Positions 1 through 11,799 of a stretch of DNA of 64,000 nucleotides are shown one piece after another (position 1 is the stretch's first letter; each line of letters opens with the position of its first letter). Made by a program: the position numbers and the translations under genes. The stretch spans positions 6,699,510 through 6,763,509 of the forward strand of contig VCAZ01000003.1 in NCBI GenBank assembly GCA_005784505.1, written 5' to 3'. This DNA is from Bagarius yarrelli. Taxonomy: Eukaryota > Chordata > Actinopteri > Siluriformes > Sisoridae. The notes under the pieces are model-generated. The model did not search any database, was not told the DNA's origin, and saw only the letters and a program-made list of their open reading frames with translations.

Positions 1-615
1 ACCTTAATAAAAGTAACTAGGATAAATGTGTCATCTTTTTTGCTTGAAAAGAAGACTTATATCCGGAATAAAAGCTATGATTACCAGTGAGTCACTGATT
101 GGTTATTGAGAATGGATGAGAAACCTGAGGATTTTAAAATCGTTTTCTAACATAACATCGTTATGATTTTTCATATTTCCAGAACACTATATAATTGATT
201 TACTCTTCATTTAGCTTTCTAAATTGAGACATTTGGTCTCCAGTGCTTGTTATTGTCGTTGTTTAAAAACTCAAATGTTATGTTTGGAATTTACAGGAAA
301 TGTTATTCAACACAGGCCATTTATTTCCATCATATTCCCAGATCACACATATGGTCAGGATGTTGGAAGTGTTGCCGCATGTGTATGTGCTAATCCACAT
401 TTTTTTTAAATTGCTGTTTTGAAGAACTAGACAAATGTGAAATAAGATTTAGTTATGGCTTAATATGTCAGATATCACATTTGTAAAATTCTTAGTTACA
501 GTGTAAAGGTCTGCTTTCTCAATGATCATGCAGCATGTATCCATTTGCAACTTACAAGATGTTAAGTGTAAGTAATTTGGCTAATTTATTATTTGTTTGT
601 TAGATCACTGAGGAC
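1..615. other. Upstream region of the collagen VI gene
   Basis: AT-rich sequence with no convincing coding exon. A splice-acceptor-like TTGTTAG ends at about 603, just before the first coding exon, so an untranslated first exon probably lies further upstream, in or outside the window. The one open frame here (224-409) has no recognisable protein character. No TATA box or CpG-rich core could be assigned with confidence. Confidence 0.5.
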
Positions 616-691
616 ATGGGAACAATAAAGGGAGTACTGCATTTCTTCATATTAGCATCTGGTTTCCTTGTGAGCACTGCTCAGAAAACAG
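616..691 (+). other. col6a4: Exon 1: start codon and signal peptide of the collagen VI gene
   Basis: ATG at 616 opens MGTIKGVLHFFILASG and continues through a short hydrophobic core to VSTAQ, a plausible signal-peptidase site. The exon ends ACAG before GTACTG (phase 1) and joins the first VWA exon to read T-V-C-T-Q-E. It is too short to stand out as an open frame, but start, hydrophobic core, donor and phase all agree. Confidence 0.85.
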
Positions 692-3600
692 GTACTGTAT
701 GTATAGTTCAAACAAGAGAACTAAAATATATAAAATATGTGCTATAATTAAAATACATGGCATTTATATTTAAGTAAAACAAAAATATTATACAAAAAAC
801 AGATGAACAAAAAAGAAAAAACTTCAGTTTTTTTCCTTATAGAAACTTACTATGTTTTTTTTTCTGGACCTTTTCCTTTCCAGTATGCACACAGGAAGCA
901 TTAGCTGATATCGTCTTTCTGGTGGATGGTTCCTGGAGTATTGGCACAGAAAATTTCCAAAAGGTCCGTGAGTTTCTTCTTACTTTAGTGAACAGCTTTG
1001 ATGTGAGTCCTGACAAAGTTCAGATCGGTCTAGTGCAGTACAGCTTTTCCCCCCATACTGAATTCCTTCTTAACAGCTTTGAGAATAAGCAGAATATCCT
1101 TGACTACATCACAACTCTTCCATATCGAGGAGGTGGCACCAAGACTGGATTAGGGCTAAACTTCTTGCTGAAGCAACACTTTGTGAAAGAAGCAGGAAGT
1201 CGAGCTAAAGATGGAGTGCCTCAGATTGCCGTGGTTATCACAGACGGGGAGTCACAGGACAATGTGGAGCCGTATGCACAAGCCCTGAAGCGTCAGGGAA
1301 TCATCCTTTATGCCATTGGTATTAAAGATGCCAATATGGAGCAGCTAAAGGAAATTGCTACTAAGCCACATGTGCAGCACATCTACAGCGTGTCTGATTT
1401 TACAGCCTTGCAAGGAATCTCCCAGAGTTTTATTCAGGTGCTTTGTACAACAGTGGAGGAAGCTACACGTCAAATGTCTCATGTATCTTTAGGTAAGATA
1501 AACGTTTCATATGCTTAATGGTTAACCAATTCCTTTTACTACAGACTAAAGACAAACTATTAGCATACAGTACAGTATGTTTGAGGAACAGAAGGTTGAG
1601 TCTGATGCTACTGCCAAATATTTATTAGAAAATGTATGTAAACACAAAATCAAGAACTATGCCGAGCAAAAGAACAAAAACATGAAACTAGCATTAGCAA
1701 GAGTCCAATAGCATTGACGAAGTGAGCCAAAGACTGAAACACTGGTGTATAAATATATTTAATTCAATTCAAATCAATTTTATTTGTATAGCGCTTTTTA
1801 CAATGGTGATTGTCACAAAGCAGCTTTACACAATCGAAGAAATTATGAGATAAAATGAGACAGAAATCAGTTTGTGCCTGATGAGCAAGCCGGGGGCGAC
1901 ATTAGCAAGGAAAAACTCCCTGAGATGGAAATAGGAAGAAACCTTGAGAGGAACCAGACTCAACAGAGGACCCATCCTCATTTGAGTGAAAAACAGGTAG
2001 CAGGAATTAGGTGGTTACATTGTGTGTGTGTGAGCAACTTAAATCATTAGTCCTTAAAGAACAGCTGGAACGTCTTTTATGGCGGAGTGGGATGTCCTTG
2101 GTCACCCTGGTGATGTATCATCCACTGGAGCAGGTCACAGGGTCCGACAGGTCCGGGGAGGGGATGGGGTCAGGATCTCCGGCAGCTCCATTGTGGTATA
2201 TGTAGCTCAACAGTGTGAGAGAGAGAGGGAAAGGAAGACAAAAAAAGAAGGAAAACATACTAAAAACATAATAGAAAATATACATAACTAAGGTGTGTTC
2301 ACACATTTGTGGTTCAGTTGGTTTGGTTTATTTGGACAGAACAAAAAAGGAACAAGCTACAGTTGGTCCTGGTCCGCTTAGTGTTTATACTTATACATGT
2401 ATTTTTGACAGCGAACTAAATATATCAAATCTCAAGACATAGTGATACGTTTACAACCTGATTGGTCAGCTTTTGTAAGGTCTATTTTGCGACAGAACTT
2501 TTCATCCAAAAAGACGCTGTGTACTGGATTAAACATGCTAATCATGTGAATGTATATACATTTTAGGAGCTCCTTAAAGACTAAGACTAACATGACAAAC
2601 ACCAAACAAAGCACATGATTTAAATAAAAAAACAAACTAACTGGTGGTGTAGTGGGGTAATGTTTTCCTGACATACTGTAGGTCAGCAATGTGTGTTTCT
2701 AAAGAAGTGCGAGTGAAGTATTTGGCCCTAGGTTACTTAAAAAATAACAAAAATCATACTTTGTTTTAAATGTACTGCTGTTGTACATATCACACCACTA
2801 TTAGTTTGTGGAAGCCCATTCTCACTCAGACTACAGTCCACTTGTCTTACTAAAGAAGTCCAGGTTGATGTTAAAACGATACATGATGTGATGTCTAATT
2901 ATGGTTAATTTATAATGAATTATTATTTAAATACAACTATAATTTTACCATCACAGACGGCCACAAACAGGCTATATTTACAGGAAGTTATTAACCATAA
3001 ATAGCAGAGAGATTAAGAGTATTTAACTTTTTGCCAAAAAGTCCGGCCTTGAACATGCAGAGCAATTTAGAACATATGGTAGCTATTAACATTTACTGTG
3101 TACAGCTGTTCACAGTTCTGGTGAATTCTGCTTTTCATATCGATGGTTCTTACTGAAACATTTGAACCTGCTACACAGGAAAAGACCCCTGGAGGTTTCA
3201 GTGGAACAATAAAACTTACTGTGAACGTGGAATTGTTAGAAGCTGTCTGATTCAATAAAAACAATATTACATTTTATTAAAATTAAATCTTATTCAAAGT
3301 GAATTCTTAAAATGCTTTACAAATAAAAAGATACAGAGTTTAAAAGATAGTACAGATAAAAATAAACAGTGTAAAGGAACCCTAAAAACATGTCAAAATC
3401 ATGAATAGACAAGTTTTTAAAAGGTTAGTTTTAAGTGATGATTTAAACACTTTAAATTATTTAGTATGTCTAATATTGTAGGGGAAGGAGTTCAAGAAAT
3501 TAAAAGCATAAGCAGTTGATTCCCGGTCACCCCAAGAGCACAAGCGTTTTGGTGGGAAAACCAGAGGAGTGAAGCACGTGTCTAGGAGAGTAGATATTTA

Positions 3601-4060
3601 AAGGTTAAGCTAAATAATAGAACCATGCAAGGCCTCATATAAAAGCATAAATATTTTAAAATCACCAAGTAACCTAACGAGGGAGTGCAGAACTGGAGTC
3701 ATGTGCTCTCGAGATCTGGTCTGTGTCAGGATTCCAGTTGCGAAATTCTGGACATGCTATAATTTATTTAGGGTGGTCTTTAAAACACCTGCAAGCAAAG
3801 CATTGCAGTAATCAATGTGGGAGAAAATAAAAGTGTTAATCAATTTATTCGGCGTAATAAAAAGTGTGAGGAGGAAGCAGACGGAGTCGAATCCATAATG
3901 CAGAATACTGGCTTCATTTAGAAAAAACAGGGCAGATCACAAAACGAAGCCGATAAACCAAACAACAGAGCATAGATGAAAAACACCAGAGATAAGGAAA
4001 CAGAGTAGGAATAATACTTCACAGGGAGCTAGCGAACTAGGGCTAGCATATAAAGCTGGT

Positions 4061-4103
<43 letters not shown>

Positions 4104-4217
4104 AGAGAGTCCTGGTTTAATAAGTATTTTTTTGTCTCTCTTACTTTTTTGCACAGTTTTCTGTATTATAGATTTAGGTCAACTGTGCAAAAAATAAAAG
4201 AGATGATTAGATTATTA

Positions 4218-4252
<35 letters not shown>

Positions 4253-7200
4253 AAATAGCCAATAATATAAATTAAATAACCAAACAATTTGTCTTTTTAT
4301 TTCCAGGGTGCGGGGCTAATTTGGCTGACATTGTGTTCCTTGTGGATAGCTCTGATAAGATTGGTGATGCAGACTTCCAAAGGTTGAAAAAGTTCTTGCA
4401 AACATTTATAGTGGATCTTGATGTTAATCCTAATAAAATCAAAGTAGGGTTGGCCCAGTTTAGTAATGAACCTCATCGAGAGTTCCTGTTGGGAGAGTAC
4501 GCAGATAAAAAAGATCTCCTGGAAAAGGTAGACAAACTCACCTACCTAAAGGGTCACAGTGAAACTGGAAAAGCTCTCCGCTTTGTTTCAGATAAATACT
4601 TTACTAAAGCAAGTGCCCGTCGGCTCAATCAAAATGTGCCTCAGATTGTTGTGGTGATCACTGATGGCGACTCAACGGATGAGATGAAGATTCCAGCCAT
4701 GGATCTACGAAAAAAGGGGGTGTTGATTTTTACCATTGGGGTTGGAAAAGTCAATGTTTCTGGCCTGAACTCCATTGCTAATAAACCAAATCAACGTTTT
4801 GTACTGAGTTTCACTGACTACGAAGAGCTGCTTACAGCAGCCCCAAGCACAATAAATAAAGTTTGTAATTCAGTAGAGGCCCAGCGGCAAGGTAATGTCG
4901 TATCCACAACTTTAAAAATATCTTACTGATGATTATTACCTTGCATAGTTTTATAATTTAACTAAAATATTGAAGTTTACCACTATTCCAACTAGTAAGT
5001 TTACTGTTATATTAATTTCTCTTTCAGCTTTAGCTCCAAAGTATTCAGACGTGTTTGTGTTGGTAGACAGCTCAGTTGACCAGACACAAAAAGTGATACA
5101 GCTGCTAAATCGCCTAGCCACTACACTTAATGTAGGGGATACATCCAATCAGATGGCTTTGGCTCAGTTTGGCGAAGATGTTTTGTTGGAATTTCAATTT
5201 GATGCTTACAAAACTAAAAATGAAGCGCTCGCACTCATCCGCAAATTCCGACTTCGAGGAACTGGACAGCGCAAACTAGGAAAAGCGATGGATTATGTGC
5301 GAACTCATCTTCTCAGCTCTGAAGCAGGCAGTCGAATTGCTGAGGGCAATAAACAGTTCCTGCTGGTAATAAGCAAAGAAGACCCTGATGACAATGCTCT
5401 GAGAGCAGTTCGTGCACTAAAGGACGATGACGTGACTATTGTCAATGTTGATTTCAGTAAAGAAGAAACTTTAAATTTTTCAATTGCTGGACCTAGAACA
5501 CAAAGACCAAAGGGACTTCCTGGTGCACAGGGTGTTTCTTCTGTCCTTTCTGCAAGATACAAAAACACCACAGAATTAACACAAAATGTGAAGGCTATTC
5601 TTGAAACCAAGGAATCATATACAGTAACTGGAGGTCGGTTTGTCTTTTTTTTTTTTTTTTTTTTTTTTACAATGACAAAAAATTTAATGAAACAAAATAG
5701 GGTTTTTTTTTGTCTTTTTAAAATTCACCATTGTTTATCCTACATTAAAATATAAAAAAAATGTTTAAATGTAAAAAAAGTCAAATACATTTTTTCACCA
5801 CTGTTTTGAATTGACATTATTCCGACTAAATACATATAACTGGAAAGCACATCAAGCAAATGTCTCATGTAAAATTAGACTTTTGTTTGTTGATTGGACG
5901 TAAGCTGATGAAGTGTGACTGGTGGCCTGAGAAAGAATGTTGTTATACTAAATATCTGTTAACAGCCCTGGTCAATTTATAGCCATGACGATATTTAGTG
6001 CTATAGCACTTCTGTGATTGATTTATACCATCATTACATAAACAAAAAAACAAAAAATGCAGCCATTGTTTGGCCCCTTGAAGAAGGGCCTTAAATTATC
6101 CTATCTGCTTAAGGGTTGCCAAAGATTTTTGCTATAATTTGTATGTGACTTTAGTATTTAACATCATAAATACACAAGATGTTTTACCACAGCAATACAA
6201 CACATTCTTATTGACAAATGTAAATTTACTTTTATTCCAATGAAAATTACCTTAACCAAAATTAACAAAACTCATCAGAAAATGTTATAGATTCCTACTA
6301 AAATTAATATGTATGTCTTTCTTTTTGTGTCACAGACTGCAAGGCAGCTCCACTGGCTGATATAGTGTTTATTGTGGATGTGTCAGACAAAATCACTAAT
6401 TTAAACTTCAGGCTGGTCCGAAACTTTCTCCACAGAATGATTGAAGGCTTGCAGATAGGCTCTGATAGCGTGCAGGTGGGCATGGTGCTCTACAGTGACA
6501 CCCCCACAGCTGAATTCTACCTGAACACTTTTGGAGACAAAGACGAGATTTTGCAGTATATTAAACTTTTGCCATTTAGAGGTGGGGAATCAAATACTAG
6601 CAAGGCCCTTAAATTTGCAAGAGAGAAACTCTTCACCAAGGACACCGGCAGTCGACGAATCTTAGGAGTGCAGCAGATTGCTGTGGTAATAACAGACGGG
6701 GACTTGTTGGATAATGTCACATTTCCGGCTGCAGAATTTAGGCGCAGTGGAGTCCAAGTCTATGCCTTAGGAGTCACGAAGGATAAAGTGGAACAGCTAA
6801 AAGAGGTTGCATCTTATCCTTTCAAGAGGTTTGTGTTTAGTGTGGAAAGCTTTGCTAAGCTTAATACAGTGGAAACTATAATGAGGAAGACTCTGTGCAA
6901 CAATGTTGTTCGCTCGGCAGCTGACAAGTCTGTTAGATTCACTATAAAGCAAGGTAAGACGTTACACTTTCACACTTTTCACAATACAGTTTAGCAATAT
7001 TGCAAATCCACCTTACTTTAATTAAAAGTCAGATTTGTTTGGTTCCAATTTCAGTAGTTCAGCTCAGAAACCTGTTTGTATGGCCTTTATTTGCATCAGT
7101 GGTTAATTTATTATCATTGGTCTGAAACAAATGTAAAATCTTCCAAAGCAATGGTTTTGGAAGTCCAAAACATTTAACTTAAAGATACCATAAAATGTTT

Positions 7201-10200
7201 TAGTAAGTACAAAATGATATAAAGTATAATCTTTAAAAAGTATTAAAATAATTTATAAATTATAAAAATGGGGACGTGGTGGCTCAGTGGTTAAGGTGTT
7301 GGTCTGCTGATCAGAAGATCGGGGTTCAATTCACAACACCACCAAGTTGCCACTGCTGGGCCCCTGAGCAAGGCCCTTAACCCCCAATTGCTCAGATGTA
7401 TAAAAGAGATACTTTTTATTCGCTCTGGAAAAGGGTGTCTGCTAAATGCTGTAAATGTAATCTTGATTCAGTCACTTCATGCTAGTAGTAGTGGGCTGTG
7501 TGAGAATAGTGGATTAAAGCATTATAACAAGAATTAACCTTATCGTCTTTTAAACAACCATGTCAGTCACTTCTGTACAATATATTATGTCGTACAATTT
7601 TAGGATGTATCCAGACAGAAGAAGCAGACATCTATTTCCTCATTGACCATTCTGGAAGTATACATCCCTCCGACTTTCAGGACATGAAAAAGTTCATTCT
7701 TGAGTTTCTGCTCTTGTTTACTATTGGACCAAAACAGGTGCGTGTTGGTGTTGTGAAATTTGCAAGTACCACCACACTGGAGTTTAAACTAAATACGTAT
7801 AATGACAGAACCTCACTCGAAAGAGCTGTGGACAGCATTGTGCAGATAGGTGGAGGCACACAGACGGGACAAGCTTTGTCTTTTATGAGTCCACTGTTTA
7901 AGGAGGCTGAAAAGACTCGTGGCAATAAGGTTCAGGAGATTCTTATTGTCATTACCGATGGAAAATCCCAGGATGTAGTGAAAGAGCCAGCAGCACAGCT
8001 CAGAGCACAGGGGGTGACCATTTATTCTATTGGTGTGAAAGAAGCCAATGAACAGGAGCTTCTTGAAATGGCAGCTGACCCAAAGAGGGTGTACTTTGTT
8101 ACCAACTTTGATGCCCTGAAACCTTTGAAGAATGAAATTGTTACTGATATTTGTTCAGATGACGGTAAGGATGACAATGTATAATTGTAGTTCACAAGTT
8201 TATTCCTAATTATTTCTTTTAAAAATAACTTAATAAATTCTGTGACAATTTTAATAAATGTTTTATTATATTGCAGTGTTTGTATGTATTATTCATGCTT
8301 TTCTTGATTGTGTTTTACTCCTTTTTATAGCCTGCAAAAACATGTTGGCAGATATTATCTTTTTGGTTGATGGTTCAGCAAGCATTGAGCCTGAAGATTT
8401 CTCAAAGATGAAGAAATTCATGAATAATATAATTTCCAAGTCAGTAATTGGCCGGGATAGTGTTCAGGTTGGGGTAGTGCAGTTCAGCTCAAAATCGAAT
8501 GCTGAGTTTACCCTTAAAGATTTTCATGACAAACTTGAAATGCAGCAGGCCATTAATGAGATGCAGCAGCTGAGTGCTGGCACTATGACCGGTGATGCAC
8601 TCAAGTTCGTGGCAAACTACTTCAGTCCATCAGAAGGGGGTCGTCTCAACACTCCACAGATCCTTATCGTAATTACAGATGGTGAATCTCAGGATGTCGT
8701 TGCTAAGCCTGCACAAGCTCTCAGAAACAAGGGCATTACAATATACTCTATAGGTGTAGTTAATGCTAACAGCACACAACTGCGAGAGATCAGTGGAACT
8801 CAGGACAATGTTTATCTGGAAAGAGACTTTGATGCGTTGGACCTCTTAGATAAAGATCTCTTGCTTAAGATCTGCACTTCTGCTGATGGTAAGTCATGAT
8901 TTTATTTCACATACGTTATTTTTTAGAAAATGTGAATGCAAGCAGCAAATGTTTCACATGCTATTGATACACAGTAAACATTATTTTACTATGTTTATTT
9001 AATTCACACAAATTCACAGTTTCCTGTATATAGTTTCCCTTCATATATTTTTCTTTCTATAATGGATTTCGCATACAACCTGCTAGAACAGGAATAAATT
9101 ATGGTTATAAATGTAATCTCTTTTGGAGGAAAAATATGTTTATTTATAATACAGCCTAATTGTATTGGTACATTGACAATAGCCATTTATATAATCATAT
9201 ATATTTTTATAATATCAAATTCAAATTTTATTTGTCACATGCATAATCATACATAGTACAACATGCAGTGAAATGCTTTATACGACTGTCTGACAAGTTA
9301 AAAAAAAGAGAGTAAAAAGTGTGAGTGAAGATAAAAATAAATAAAATAATAGGTATATTGTGTATAACCCAAAATGTTTATTCCTCTCTTCCGAAACACT
9401 TTGAAAAAGTGAGCATATAAGATTTATTTTTTTAGTTAATAAAACTGTGACATAAAAAATTGTCAGCTATGACTTTTGTTTCTCTTCCTATTGCTTATAT
9501 ATGTGTATATTGTATATAAATAATTAGCTAAATAGAATAAACCATTATCCTCTTTATATAACCCGTTTATTTAAATGTTGATATTTAAATCTTTATAGTA
9601 ATTGTTCTTATCTGTGTTATACTTTTCAGATTGTCAGAAATCGCAAGTAGCAGATGTGGTCTTCTTAGTGGATGATTCCACCAGCATCTCTAATGATAGC
9701 TTTAAGAGTATGAAGAGCTTCATGAACTCAGTGGTGAATTCTACACCGGTTGGAAAAGACAGAGTTCGTTTCTGTACTATTCTCTACTCTGATGAAGCAA
9801 AGGTCAAATTTTCCCTTAATCAGTACGACAGTAAACGGGAAGTGCGGGATGCTATAAATAATCTAGTGCATCATAGTGGAAACACATACACAGCCAAAGC
9901 ACTTCATTACTCACTGGACTACTTTAGTAAAGCCAACGGTGGTAGAGGTGAAGAAGGTGTTCCACAGATGTTGTTTGTCATTACGGATGGTGAAGCCACA
10001 GACACAAATGATTTACCTAAAGCAGCTGAGGTGCTTCATAAATATGGAGTGAGTGTTTATGGCATTGGGGTGGCTGAGGCAAAAACAAATGAGCTGGAAA
10101 TCATAACCAAAGACACAAAGAAGATTTTTATGGTTGATGACTTTGAAGCGTTAAAAACTCTGCAACTAAACATTTCCAAAGTGATCTGCAACAACACAAA

Positions 10201-11726
10201 ACCAGGTAATTGCGTAATATAAATATCAGGATTAACAATTACGGTTTTAAGTTTTCCTGTTTTACATGTTTAAGTTAACTAAAATTGGATAAAATGTACC
10301 CATTTTGACGTAGAGTTATTGCCAGGCAATGCTATTCAAATCTGAGTAACCTAAAATTCTAAAAACAACCTGAATTAAGTACTTTCTTTATAACAAAGGT
10401 CTTTATTTTATAAAACATTTAGTATAATGTGTATGTTTCATAATAAAAGGTACCACATTTCTGTAACATATTACATAACCATATTTAAAACCACAATTAC
10501 AGCTTGATTTTTCTGTTTTGCAGAGTGTCAGAAAGTGGCAGCTGATTTGGTCATTTTGATTGACGGATCAGAAAGTATTAAAGATGTACCTTGGAAGACC
10601 ATGATTCATTTTATGAGCAGCCTTATTGACAACCTCCGTATCAAAAAGGACCTATTTAGAGTTGGTGTAGCCCAGTTTAGTTCGAAATACAGAAAGGAAT
10701 TTTACCTGAATGAATATTATAATGAGGTGGATTTGAAGAAGGCGATTCAGTCTATCAAACAAATGAAAGAAGGAACATTCATTGGATCTGCTCTGAATCA
10801 AGTGCAAGAGTTCTTTCACACCAGTAAAGGAAGTCGTATTCAAGAGAGAATTTCACAGAACCTGCTCTTGATCACTGATGGAGAATCAAATGATGCTGTG
10901 AATGATGCAGCTGATAAATTAAGGGCCAGAGGCATTGAGATGTTTGTGATTGGAATAGATAATATCTCAGTCCAACAGCTCAACTACATTGCTGGGTCAC
11001 TTCAAAAAGTGTTTATCATGGACAGTTTTGATCACCTTAAATTAAATAAAACAACACAGCAGGTGATCGATAGCATATGCACTCTACCCCCAGATATACA
11101 AAAGGGTGAGTATAGAAGGGAAAACATTGTTAACATGAAGGTGCTGGCATTTAAATATCATTAATAGATCTATTTTTTGATTGAATAATAACACACAGTC
11201 CCTAATCAACTCAGTATGTGTCTATTTTCACAGCGTGCACTGTAGACATTGGTGTTGGGTTTGATATCTCCCATAGAAGATCACAGTCAATCTTCAGTAG
11301 CCAATATAAGCTGCAGATTTACCTACCGGAGATTATCAAATACATCTCTACTGTGAAAGACCTGTGCTGTCTACCTGGTGTTAACTCTTTTTCAACCAAC
11401 ATCGGTTTCCGTTTGGTTGCTAGCGATGGCAGCATATTGTACGATCCTAATTTTGAGCTCTATAATGAAGACACAGTGAAAAAAGTGATGAGACATAATA
11501 CAACTCTTAATTTGGCTTTTAACGGCCAGCTCCTGCGCTCTTTTCAAAATAAGTTTGCAGCCTCCAAAGCTGGTGTAAAAGTAAGTATTATTTTAAAGTT
11601 CATGTAACATTTTATTGTATAACATATACAGAAAACCTGGCATATACTGATATACTGACATATGAAGTCATTATAAGGTAGATCACAGACAGACAGACAG
11701 ACAAGTAGATAGACAGATAGATAGAC

Positions 11727-11799
<73 letters not shown>

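Noticed and set aside
4059..4265. Open frame of 68 codons rich in Cys-Val
   Set aside because: It is a translation of (GT)n microsatellites in an intron, with no conserved residues.
5305..5610. Minus-strand open frame of 101 codons
   Set aside because: Antisense shadow of the third VWA exon, which is clearly coding on the plus strand with matching splice sites.
7270..7463. tRNA gene
   Set aside because: A- and B-box-like phrases exist, but there is no cloverleaf and the sequence recurs as a SINE.
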